Source of the DNA: Theropithecus gelada
Taxonomy: Eukaryota; Chordata; Mammalia; Primates; Cercopithecidae
Direction: 5' to 3'
DNA length: 64,000 nt
Assembly: GCF_003255815.1 (NCBI RefSeq)
Contig: NC_037673.1
Span: 85,461,940-85,525,939, forward strand
Shown here: positions 37,497 through 48,604 of the stretch, in pieces
Layout: the number at the start of each line of letters is the position of its first letter
Position numbering within the stretch: the first letter of the stretch is position 1
Translations under genes and position numbers: made by a program
Notes under the pieces: model-generated
The model's database searches: none
Seen by the model: the letters and a program-made list of their open reading frames with translations, nothing else
Told to the model about the DNA's origin: nothing

Positions 37497-37921
37497 CATG
37501 GCATATTACTCAGCCATAAAATGGAATGAAATAATGGCATTTGCAGCAACTGAATGGAGTTGGAAACCATTATTCTTAAGTGATGTAACTCAGGAATGGA
37601 AAAACCTAACATTGTATGTTCTCACTTATAAGTGGGAGCTAATTTACACAGATGAAAAAGCATAATAATGATATAATGGACTCTGGGGACTCAGAAAGGA
37701 ATGGTGGGAGGGTGGTAAGGGACAAAAGACTACGCACTGGTTGCAATGTACACTGCTTGAGTGATGGGTGCACTACAATTTCAGAATTCACCACTGAAGA
37801 ACTTATCCACATAATCAAACACCACCTGTTCCCCTAAAACTATTGAAATAATAATAATTTTAAAAAGACTATGTGAGTGAGAAATATAACAGGAGCAACT
37901 GAAGTAAGATATCAGAGAATT

Positions 37922-38227
37922 GGGCTGGGCGCAGTGGCTCACACCTGTAATCCCAGCACTTTGGGAGGCCGAGGCGGGCGGATCACAACAAGAGATGGAG
38001 AACATCCTGGCCAACATGGTGAAACCCCATCTCTATTAAAAGTACAAAAATTAGCTGGGTGTGGTGGCACGCGTCTGTAATCCCAGCTACTCAGGAGGCT
38101 GAGGCAGGAAAATCACTTGAACCCAGGAAGTGGAGGTTGCAGTGAATCTAGATCGCGCCACTGCACCACTCCAGCCTGGTGACAGAGTGAGACACGGTCT
38201 CAAAAAAAAAGAAAGAAAGAAAAAAAA
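37922..38227 (+). repeat. AluSc-like SINE, full length
   Basis: A sense Alu starting 'gggctgggcgcagtggctca' with both arms and an A/GAAA-rich tail. It is flanked by the 15-bp duplications AGATATCAGAGAATT (37907-37921) and AGATATGAGAGAATT (38228-38242), one mismatch. 'gaacatcctggccaacatgg' in the left arm suggests the Sc/S group. It inserted 30 bp downstream of the L1PB 3' target duplication. Confidence 0.95.
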
Positions 38228-38242
38228 AGATATGAGAGAATT

Positions 38243-40039
38243 ATATGACCAATTCTTTAGCTCTGGATTAAGCAGAAAGTCAGGAAGCTATGCTGTAATC
38301 AGAGTATTGGGAGGGAAACTATGGTGGGGAGAATTAGGCAGTTTTATAAAGTTTTCTGCCCATTACTAATGTAAATCATTGAAGGGATAATACACATTTA
38401 TAAGTATATAGCAACATTTGAATGCCCCTGGGAAGTTTTCATCAGAAGGATCAAGGTCTCATACACTGTCTTTGAGAATTTTCCTTAATTAAGGCTTTGC
38501 TCCTTAGACACACAAACCCAAATATTTTTTTTTTCAAGACACAATAGCAAATCCATCTCTTCAAGGCAGACTCATGTTAACCCTCCACTGAATGAGTCAT
38601 GAGGCTGCTATATATGCTCCAATGGAATACTTCTTTACATATGTTAGAATTCTCATGTGAACATGATAGGAGACTGTCTAGAAATTAAGAAACATGGGAC
38701 ATAACTTCTTTGAATTTATCTTAGTGACACCATTGCATGTCTTCATCAGATATGTACAGAGGCGCTCAAAGAATTATTTATATAGAAAAATATAGCAAAT
38801 AACCTAAATCGATCACATGCATATTAAGTATAGTAAAAATATAAAACTACAGTTTTACATCTTAACCATTTAAGAAATGACTCTGTATGTTACGAATAAG
38901 AAGGCTCTGCATTTTAAAACTATATTCAGTATGGCTTTAAATAAAGAACATATGGGGAGTAAAATTATAATCAAAATACTAAGGTATTAATTTACAATGA
39001 GAAATACATATACTTCAGTAATCAGAATACTCATGTCTAGATGATCAGCCAATTTTCTCTCTAAAGTCAGGCCTATCTGGGAAACCATATAATAATTAAG
39101 AACTTGCTCCATGAACGTGGAATTAGAATAAGAGGATTTTGTTACCAAAATCAATGTTTAATGGTGTTAAGAGAGTTTTCTGTATCTGTTTTTAGACAAT
39201 GGTGATGGTGTTTCTATTAGAACAGGAAGAGCTGAAGGTTGTTGGCTACACTCTGCTATAGACTTTTCCTTGGAAAGTATGGTTTAGCAAATGTGACCAC
39301 AGAGTTCCAAAGACTTTTGGGCTAATTAAGGGCCCCTCCCTTGGGCAAATTGTATACAAAGGCACATCTAAAGTTTATGACTTTCCTTTTTCCTTCTTTA
39401 TAATTCATGTATGAATACTCTCATTATTTGACAAATTATTTCTTTAGTACCTTCATTCAGGAGGAAGACCAAATTTTCAATGGTTTACTTTTGAAGCAAC
39501 TTAGTATTTCCCAGCTTTAATACAGTTATGTAAAAATTTTACAGTTTAAATTTCTAGGAACAATCTCATTCACCCATTTCCAAATTCTTCAGGGAAGCTT
39601 CTCCTTAAATCTCATGTGTTGAATTTGTAGGTTCTCTCATACATTACTCTTTAATTGTTTGGGAATCTACTCTACATGAGAGAAAATGAATATCTACTAC
39701 AGAATATTTAAAAATCTTGTGTCACATCCTAGCTGATTCAAATACAAGCCATCAAGAGACCTCCGCTGTGAGCCACAAAAAGGATCTAGGACCAACTAGG
39801 AACAACTCTAAAAGTAAAACTTGATTCTGAATGAGACAAGCCATGGTTCGAATCCAGAGGGAATTAATGACATCAGGAAGAGGCAGTATATGAAATGATG
39901 TAGTTGGCAATGTCATGATGCTGAGTGATGTCCTCAGTTAGAATGAGAACCCTCTGCAGCGGCTCAATAAATTTGAAAATGTGCCAATTTCTCATGGAGA
40001 AAGTATACTGTTAATCAATTCACAGTAAATGAAACAAAG
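38243..40039. other. Unassigned DNA
   Basis: 1.8 kb with no recognised repeat or gene. It contains the 12-bp perfect palindrome CCTTAATTAAGG at 38483-38494, a paired-homeodomain-like sequence. Confidence 0.4.
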
Positions 40040-42880
40040 CTCATGTAACAAGGTCAACAGCAGACAAAACAAAACTAAGGGCAAATAGCATTAACAGAGA
40101 TAAAAGGAGAACCTACATAATAGCCTACATAATGTGAAACAATCTACCAATACGATATTATAATTAAACTTACATATATTTGGTTGGTGCAATTACTTTT
40201 GCACCAACCTAATACCGAAAAAGGTAATTTTTAAAAGGTAAAAGGAAAATGTTATAATATTATAAGAAAAATACTGACAAAACCTTAATAAAAAAGGAAT
40301 TTTCAGAAACTGACAAAACAGTAAGACAAAAAAGTAACATATAAAACTTGAACATCACACTTAACTGACTCTATTAAATATAATTAGAACACTGTGGCCA
40401 CCAACATACAAATATTCAACCTTTTTAAGCACAGATAGAAACTTTTACCTATATTGCTCTACTGTTAGACACACAGAAATCTCAACAAATACTTAAAAAA
40501 TTACTATCTCACAGATCATGTCTCTCACCATAGTTAAACAAAAATGAATAGTAAAAATACAATACTGTATATGTTTGGAAACTGAAAATGCATTTCTAAA
40601 TAGCTCACAAGTTAAAGAATAAATCTCTAACTAAATTATATGATAAAGAGGAAATCATTAAATATGGCTGCTAAAGAGTAAAGGGGAAATTATGAAACGT
40701 TTAAAATTGGATGCCAATGAAAGAATTGCATTTTAAAAACTTGTAGAAAATTGACAGACAAGTTTATAATCTGAAATAGATTTGATAACTAAGACACTAA
40801 AAGTTAATAAAATAGAAATAAATGAAGAAATTATCAACAAAAGTTAGGACATTAGAAAAACTAGTAGAAAAAGACAGACTGAGGAAGAGAGAGAACAAAG
40901 TAAAAGTATTAGAAGTTAAAAAAAGAGAGATAAAACCACCAAAAATGGTAGATACTTCAAATCAAAACACTATAAAAAATGACATTTTAAATTTCAAAAA
41001 CATGTACTTTTCTAAAAAGTATACACATTATCAAAACTAAAAATAAGTAGAAAACTAAAGAGTTATGAATATTTAAAAATAATTAATCCAAAATCAGTTA
41101 TCACTAAAATATATGAACTGAGACAATTTTAGAAATTATTCTACAAAGCCTTTAATAAACAGATAATCCCTATTTTATAAAATATGTTCAAGAATCTTGA
41201 AAAGAGGAAAAGCTACTCAACTCATTTCACAAAGTTAGCATAAGTATGTTTCCAAAACCAGGCAAGACTATTCATGAAGCTTGAAAAAACAGATTCTAAA
41301 ATTTGTATATATGAGTAAAGAGCCAGAAATAGCTATGACAATTTTGAAAAAAAAGGAAAGGAAGAAAGAGTGGGAATGGGGGTGGTGCTCACTGGACAAT
41401 GGAACATAATAAAGAGCCCAGAAATGTAGCTGCACATAAATGGCAGCTTTACATACAAGTAAATATTTACACTTTGGTGAGAAAAAAACAGATTGTTTAA
41501 AACAAAGGACTGGGTCACTTTGCTATCTATATGGAAAACAATTTCTTATTTCTCTATGGATAGAAAAATCAAGTCAAAGAAGGAAATTGGATTCCTCCAC
41601 ACACCATAAACAAAATCGATTCCAAACAGCTTAAGAAAATATTATATAAAGAATAAAACTTAACAACATTTCAGAAAAAAGAATGGAGACGATTTTACAA
41701 ACTTAGTAAAGAGGAATATGTCCTAAACAATAAATGTAAAGGGGAAGAAAGTAAAGACTTCATTAAAGTTCAAAACTATGCTATTATAATAGATTCCATA
41801 AACCTAGTTAAAAGACACATTTGTTTAATTTCAAGACACATCCTTGAAAAAGATAATTGGATGTTTGTTACACAGCAAACAAGGAAAAAGTATTCAGATC
41901 CGGTAGATAATATACAACAGATAAGTAAACAGTAGTTACCTAATTAAAATTGGGCAAAAGTTATGAACATTCACAGATGAGGAAACCCCAATGGCCAATG
42001 AAAATATACTCAATCTCCCTCATTTAAATCAACACAAGTTTAAGATTATATAACTTTTTATCCCAAAAATATTGACAAAAAATTGTAAGACACTAAGAGT
42101 TGATGTAAGTGTGGTAAAGAGGATCTAATATACAAGGTGGGTAAGAGTATAAATTGGAGAAACAATTAGACAGTAGCTCATTAAGTTAAAGATGTGTAGG
42201 CATTAAGTCCAATAATTTTATTGCCTGGCATATGAACTAGAAATTAATCAAAATACATGTACAAAGAAACTTAAACAATAGTGTTCATTTTCATAATAGA
42301 GAGAAATTGAAAACAAGTTAATAACCATCAGTAGGATAGCAATACAGATAAATGGTGGTACATTTCTACATGGAACACTATAAAGGGTTAAAATTAACAA
42401 AGCACATCCACAAGAATTAAAATTGATGATTTTTGAAAACATAATGTTGAATTAAGAAATTTACAGAATGATGCACTTTGCATGATTCTATGCACAAAAA
42501 TATTTAAATACACATTCTTCTACATTTTCATAGATGCATATATAAATAGTAAAGGGAAAAAGGAAGAAACACTTTTAGGAAAGATAGAAACCAACCTTAG
42601 AAGAGTGGTTACTCAAGAGCAAGAAGGAAACCACAGCATCTTCGAAGACTGCAAAAAGGCCATCCATTATATGATAGCCTTTTTATATATTCTTATTAAA
42701 GAACTATAAATAGAATAAGAACTATAAATTATTATTAAAGAGCTATAAAATAGAATAGCAAAATAGTAACATGCTTAAACTTGGGTAAGTCTATGAGTGT
42801 TCATTGTATTAAATTTTATTACTTTACGTTTTCTTAAACTTTTATAATTTAAATAAAACTTCAAAAAATTAAAAAAGAAA
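40040..42880 (+). repeat. Old L1M (L1ME-like) ORF2 and 3' end
   Basis: 2.8 kb sense, collinear with L1 ORF2 from the endonuclease/RT junction to the 3' end. Blocks include 'actctattaaatataattagaac', 'acttttacctatattgctctactgtt', 'acagatcatgtctctcaccata', 'tggacaatggaacataataaagagccc', 'tttcaatctc'-type RT tail segments near 42000 and 'acagaatgatgcactttgcatgatt' near 42460. It is highly decayed, with no long frame. A MADE1 remnant interrupts it at 40179-40212. Confidence 0.72.
40179..40212. mobile_element. MADE1 mariner MITE, internally collapsed
   Basis: 'ttggttggtgca' and 'tttgcaccaacctaa' are the two terminal inverted repeats of MADE1 (Hsmar1-derived), almost back to back with only a few bases between them. 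The full element is about 80 bp and this one is about 34 bp, so the internal palindrome arms have been deleted. It is flanked by TA-type sequence as expected for mariner insertion. Confidence 0.85.
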
Positions 42881-44094
42881 GTGAGAAAATCAGTTGCCTC
42901 TGTCTCAATGCATCCCTTTAGGTATATGCTTACAAACCGAGGTACTCGTAATTTCGGCATGCACAGGTCTGTGCCAGGGACTCAACAAAGTCACGTCATA
43001 AATTAGCCACATCTTCTAGGAACATCAACTATTTTCAGGGATAGCAGAGTACCCATAATTATGACAATAAAACAAATATACATTTCATGAGGAAGAGTTT
43101 GAGTTGCTTTTTATTATCTCTAAACTTCACCTCCATTCTACCTTTTCTCCACAAGATTCTTCACTATCACCTGTTGCCACTATTGGAGGTATTTTAGTAA
43201 AAATATTTTTTAAATATTGCCTTTGGAGAAACTGCATGTCCCCATCAAATTCCCTTATAAACAAAAATCTAAATCAGAATGAAGAACCAAAAGGGAGGAA
43301 ATAGTCTCACATGGATTTACTCAACATTTGATCTCTTCTATTGTCAAACCTCTTTCTTCAGTTTCATTATTTTTATATTTGTTGGAAACATAATAGCCAG
43401 ACAAACACCAATGAATTTCTTTTACTGAATTGTGTTTCAGTGCGATGTGTTCATCCTCTACTGAGGGTCAGTGTGTAAAAACCTTACAAAACCACAAGAA
43501 CACTGCTGAAAAATGATCATATTATACAATGCCATTTTATAAAGAACCTCAGTAGCAGTTTTTTCTGGCCTTCTTTCAAAGAAATCTTTGCTTTTTCTAA
43601 GTTATTGGTTTGTCATTATATTTTGAACAAAGTGATTTGTGGAACAGTAACAATTTCCTTTTAAATTACAGTAGTTCACCCAGTGCAGGTAATACTATGT
43701 AGTGACTTTTTCTCTTGTTTTGTTTATTCTTTTTTTTTTTTAGCATAATTGATGGTTTAGCCTTATGTTCCCCCACTTCTGTTTATCCTTTTCCTTTCAT
43801 ACCCACTTTTAAATTTTGTGATTTTGTTCATTGTAACTTTATAAAATACCATAGATCTTAAATAAAAAATAGTAAGATCATAAATAACAGCCAATAACAT
43901 AAACATAAATACTTTGAGGTTTATCAATCATAGGTGTATTTCTGCTTCTCAACTCTTTGAGGTTTTTCAAATCAAGCTAATTTCCCAATTTTTATTCTAG
44001 AATTAAAAGGAGTTTTTAACATTTTAATTTATTCTTGATTTGGTCTTAATATGACAGTTAACTATACTTCTAAACTTTTCCCTTTGGTCAGATA
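42881..44094. other. Unassigned DNA
   Basis: AT-rich, no recognised repeat or gene. A T-run lies near 43731-43742. Confidence 0.4.
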
Positions 44095-44270
44095 GACAGT
44101 GTAAAAGGCATTGTGTTTTGAGTCAAAAATCATGAATTCAAGAACTCACTCTGCCACAAACAAGTTATATAACTTTGACCAAGTCAGTGAGATTTTTATA
44201 AAGCACACTATCCTTGTCTGCAAAATGTGCCCACAGGGATGTTTTTAGCATTATGTTAGGTAATGTATAT
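44095..44270 (+). repeat. MIR SINE (diverged)
   Basis: 'aagaactcactctgccacaaacaag', 'aactttgaccaagtcagtgag' and 'ccttgtctgcaaaatgtg' follow the MIR sense order. Confidence 0.65.
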
Positions 44271-44339
44271 AAAACCATATTTCAGATCGTGAAGTTGCCT
44301 AAAAATATAAACCACAATAAGAAAAGCAAGTAATTTTGA

Positions 44340-44540
44340 CATATAAAAACCTAAATTTAAATTCTGCTTCCATTATTTACTAGCTACAAGGCTTTGGGCC
44401 AGTTTCTTAATCTCTAAAATATCTGAAAAATTGAGATAACAACCTACTTCAGAAATAGCTAAGAGAACCAAATGAGGAATATATAAAAAAGAGTCTTGGA
44501 AAATATAAAACAATAAAAATGAACTATAATATTTATAAAT
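44340..44540 (+). repeat. MIR SINE
   Basis: 'aaattctgcttccattatttactagctac', 'ctttgggccagtttcttaatctct' and 'ttgagataacaacctacttcag', then 'caaatgaggaatat', in MIR order. It lies shortly after a second MIR in the same orientation. Confidence 0.75.
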
Positions 44541-45004
44541 CATTCTTCATGGACTATGCAACAATTATTTTGTTTCACCAGATCCTAAGGCATTGCCTAA
44601 AATATAATTAGTATTGAATAATTCATGTAAATTGAACTATTTTTTATAAATATAAAATACTTTTGAAGTGGGCCTAGTTTTTCTCATATATATTTTCTCT
44701 CAGAACTTTTTTCTGAATAACTGATTGAAAAGCAAAATAATAATAATAATAATGAATTAGCCAAGAGTCATATTTATACAAACAATTGACTTTTCTGATA
44801 TTTTTTCCCACTTCATTCATTGACACATTAAGTAATTTTCAAATAATTCAAAAATATATCTTTAAAAATATATAGAAATGAAAAAAAAATGCTGCCATTA
44901 ACACATGAAATATAAGTCATCTCTGTGTTGGAAAGTCTTTTTGGAGATATCTCCCCATGCATGTTTTCTTCTAGTGATCCATTTTATCTTTCTGCATATC
45001 ATCT
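44541..45004. other. Unassigned AT-rich DNA
   Basis: Includes a short (AAT)n run near 44739-44752. No gene seen. Confidence 0.4.
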
Positions 45005-45660
45005 AACATTTATTCACCCACTCATGACAAATATATGTATGGATGCATGCTGAATTCACATTTGCCTGTGTGTGTATTCATCACTATGTACTGGATACTA
45101 TTCTAAGTACTAGGGCTGTCCTATTCAGTAAAACAGAATCCCAGTCTTACAGAGTTTACATTCACATAGGAAAATATTGATGATAAAAATATATATACAG
45201 TAAATACAAAAATATATGTATAGTAAATACATGATATTGAGATGAACAGTAGCATGAAGATTTATCAAAGAAGCATAAGGAAATAGAGAGTTGGATATGG
45301 TGGAGGGAGGGAATATTTCCACTTTGCTTAAGGTGAGCACAAAAGGGGTCTATGACAAGAAGCTACGTAAAAGAGATGAGGAAATTAAAAATGAGGAAAG
45401 AAGCAATGTTGATGTATGGCATATGTGAATTCCAGACATAGAGAAAAAACAAATGAACGGTCCCAAGGTTGGAGCACCTTTGGCATTTTCAAGGAAAAAT
45501 AGGGAAGTCTATGTACCTGGAGTAGAATAAGAAAGAGGAAAACTAGTAGAAGGTAAAATCAGAGACGTGGTGGGGGTTGAGTTCACAGGGACTTGATAAG
45601 ATTATAAAGATATGACGATTGCATTTTGAGTTAAATGAAATAGGAAAAATTCAGTGAAAC
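45005..45660 (-). repeat. L2 LINE 3' region (antisense)
   Basis: The plus strand reads 'atttattcacccactcatg', 'actattctaagtactagggctgt', 'acagagtttacattcacata', then 'attccagacatagagaa' and 'agtagaataagaaagag'. This is the reverse complement of the L2 3' UTR and C-terminal coding end. Similarity fades after about 45660. Confidence 0.68.
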
Positions 45661-48160
45661 TGAAAAGGAGTGCATGACTTAGGGTAAGTTCTTCCATATA
45701 GGAAGAGAAAGTAGACAGCCCTCCCACTCTTGGCCCTAATGGAATAAGGATCAAGATGAGAGTCAGAGGTGAAGCAAAAGGGGCCAAACTTGAGTCAGGA
45801 GCCTACAGAAACTCTAAACATCTAGGAGGAAATTTAGGAACATAATAGCAAGGGTCTTCTTTCTCCAAAGCTTGAGAGACATTGAAAACATCTAGGGATA
45901 GTCTTGTAGGAGAAGAAGGAAGGAAGGGAAGGAGGTGGGTAGCTCAGTGCTGTTACAGGGAGGTGGCTAGAGACAGGAAACAGAGCCAGCGCTCCCAGTC
46001 CCCAAGGCCTATGTAGAGGGGCATAGAAGTTTTTGCATGCCTCAGTAAGGGTTCAAGGTACTGAGAAGACTGTTGAAATAACAGAAGTCTGGGGTCAGGA
46101 TTAAGAAATTGTGGTGAGTTTTTAGTGTACTTGCATGCAAATAACTGGGACCATGAATCTCAGTAGTGGTTGCCTTCATGACAACCAAGGAGGCCAGCTG
46201 GGACTAGTAGCACTATCCTCATTGCCACCAATCCACCCAGATGCTATCTGAAGGTGAAAGGAAACCCAAAGAATCTCTTCTTTTTTCAAGAGAAATTGTC
46301 TAAAACATGAAGAGACTGGGAGATCATTAATTGTCAATTTTTCATCCCACCAGCCCTCCCTGAACCGTATTCAATGACATGGAGGTCATGAGAAAGATTA
46401 GATTAGTTACTTATAGACCACACCCTCCAGTTGCAATTTATAAATTGTGACCCTGCCCTACACCTAGAATCCAGAAATCCTCTCTCATATATCATTTACC
46501 TAAGATCTGTGCCATACATTAAAATGATTTTTCCCAGTTTGTGTGAGTAGTTATATAACAAATAAAATCTACTTTAAAAAGTAAAGACATTTACTACCAG
46601 CTCGACTTTATAATAAAATCAAGTTTAATTGTTTGAAAGTTTGATAAGACATCTGTCCCATAGAAACGACTTATTAGGCAAAATCTGTAGATGTTGGTCA
46701 TTCGCTAAAGAGCCCCATTTTCTCCTCACCCCCCAATTTACTGAATGGGTCTACTAAAAGCATAAGCTTTTTAGTCCTATAAGTAATTTTTAAACGATTA
46801 TTCTAACTGAACCGCTCCTAAGATTTACTATCTATATCAAGCGTAAACAAAACACTAGATCTCAGATTCAGTAAGGAACATTTCCATTTCCTTTCTCTCC
46901 ATGTAAGCTCGAGGCAGACATTATGATTTTGAAAGTAATATTTATTTGGATAATATCAGAAAACCAGCCTAAACAAATTCTTTCTTCTCATGCTATTATT
47001 CTGAAACTTCCATGGCTATTTTTGTATTCATTTTTCTTTCCCTCTTCCTTACAATCCTTATAACTTTATCCGCACTGGAGTTACTCTGTGTTGGAGCAGA
47101 TAAATAAAATGAATTATTATACTGTATTAGCCTAAGGGCAGCAGACATGATAAGAAAAGAGAAGTAGTGGTCACAGTCGAAGGATGTGCTTTTCAATAGT
47201 GATTTAGACAGCTCGGGAAAACTTACTCATCTCTTTCCATATCTGCTAGTGTGACCACTGTATTCTTCTTTTTCAGATTGCCTTCAGGGTTATCTGCTGT
47301 TTGAGTGTCATTACAAAAGTCAGGTCTGCTCAGGATCATGTCAAATAATTTATCCCCATGTCCTCATTTTAACTCCCCATTGCTTCTTCTCAGCCCTGTG
47401 CTCTGGGTCCTCACCACACATCAGGTCATAGAAGCTGGGTGCCTCCTCGCATTGCTTTCTTTCTTATTATGAATACAAGTGTTATGCAAACCCCACAGGA
47501 GTGTCTCAGGTTATGTGGTTTTTCCATGACATTTAAACGAACCCTGAGCCTCTTGTGGGAAGTAAAATAAGGCATCCTTAGAAAGTGTTGTATCTACAGT
47601 TTACTGCATTGGGATTACTATTCACTCAACTAAACATGATTTCAAAAAGTTAATTGTATTTTCTAGATATCTTAAAAAGAAACCAATATATTTTTAATAA
47701 CATGCTGCTTTAACTTTGTCTAGAATCTTACTCCCTGCCCCCAAATTTAACAGCTTAGCTTTTCCATTGCCTAAGTAATTGCCTTGTATTTGAATAACAC
47801 GGTTTAATCAGATTTTTGAAAGCTTTTATTACATCATTTTAAAGTGGCATAAATAATGTAAAGTAAGCCTAATTTCACATTAGACGCCTTCTATGGCGAC
47901 TTATGCAGCTCAAGTTTTTTTTTAGTTTTTTGGTTTTTTTTAATTAAGGCGATGCCAGCAGTCATTTCTGACTTCTGTGGCATCTTTCTGCAAATCCTAT
48001 CCACTTTACTGCTACACCGAAGTTCATTTGTGTCATTCAAATCTTTGCTCTTTAAATATCCACTTATAAATTTATTATGGCAATACATTCATATCTTTAC
48101 ATTTAATCTGAAACTTCGATAACAAGCAGGAGATGGAATAAATGAGTAGCAGACACACTT

Positions 48161-48234
48161 GACAAAGTTAAAATGCTCTCCTGTCAGTGCCCATATGAAC
48201 TATTACCATGACAGAAGAGCATTTTAATTTTGTC
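48161..48234. repeat. 74-nt inverted repeat, 26-bp arms, 22-nt loop
   Basis: The left arm 48161-48186 (begins 'gacaaagtt', ends 'cctgtca') pairs with the right arm 48209-48234 (begins 'tgacagaag', ends 'ttttgtc') at 24 of 26 positions. The exceptions are one G.U-type wobble and one C.A mismatch. The loop is 48187-48208. After one mismatch, three more pairs extend the stem outward (48157-48159 with 48236-48238). A transcript would fold into a pre-miRNA-sized hairpin. No repeat family that I know explains it. Confidence 0.75.
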
Positions 48235-48569
48235 CAGTTCTTCTTTCTCCTTTTCACTCTGCATTTCTCCTTCTCCAGCTGGCTATGGAAACTTTGATAA
48301 AAGATCCAGACTTTAAATGCCCAATATCCTCACAAAAAATGTCGGAGAATGTTTTAAAATCATAGATTTTGAATGACACAGATGAACTTCACTTGCAGCA
48401 CTGCTGCAGTGGGGAATTTATCATTTTGTTAATTAAGAAGGGTTTTCCAATAGTCACTCCAGAAATTGCCTCTGGAATATCATTAATTAACAATCTCACT
48501 TCCACCACGGGAGGGAGGAATGAGGCTGAGCAGCAAAACTCACAGAAGGAGTAACTGTTAAAATGCACA

Positions 48570-48570
<1 letters not shown>

Positions 48571-48602
<32 letters not shown>
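48571..48602 (+). repeat. (CA)n microsatellite
   Basis: Uninterrupted CA dinucleotides preceded by 'aaatgcacac'. The Cys/Val-repeat frame on the minus strand derives from it. Confidence 0.97.

Positions 48603-48604
<2 letters not shown>

Larger units (their letters stand above)
33614..37640 (+). pseudogene. L1 ORF2 (endonuclease/reverse transcriptase) pseudogene
   Basis: ORF2p supplies the APE-like endonuclease and RT for target-primed reverse transcription. The endonuclease region is partly open at 33907-34353, including QQENITILNIYTLNTGAPKF. RT-domain pieces are open at 35102-35311, with ILIPKPGKD and YRPISLINIDAKIINK. The catalytic F-A-D-D box reads L-A-N-D at 35758-35769, so the first aspartate is lost. 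An open stretch at 36636-36929 covers the post-RT region. Microsatellite expansions at 35021-35050 and 37362-37496 and many stops make it non-functional. Confidence 0.87.
31853..37863 (+). mobile_element. Near full-length L1PB-type LINE-1
   Basis: A 6.0-kb sense L1 bounded by the 13-bp target duplication AAAGACTATGTGA (31840-31852 and 37864-37876), which fixes both ends. It contains a 5' UTR remnant (to about 32628), ORF1 from ATG 32629, ORF2 from about 33614, and a 3' UTR ending '...tattgaaataataataatttt'. The ORF1 start 'atggatccaaaccaagaagaa' and the 3' end 'aacttatccacataatcaaacaccacctgttcccc' (both in consensus order) indicate the L1PB/early L1PA age group. The 5' end is not the canonical G-rich L1 start, so it is mildly 5'-truncated. 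Both ORFs are disrupted. Confidence 0.93.

Noticed and set aside
40179..40212. miR-548-type precursor
   Set aside because: The MADE1 copy is too short to give the stem length of a miR-548 hairpin.
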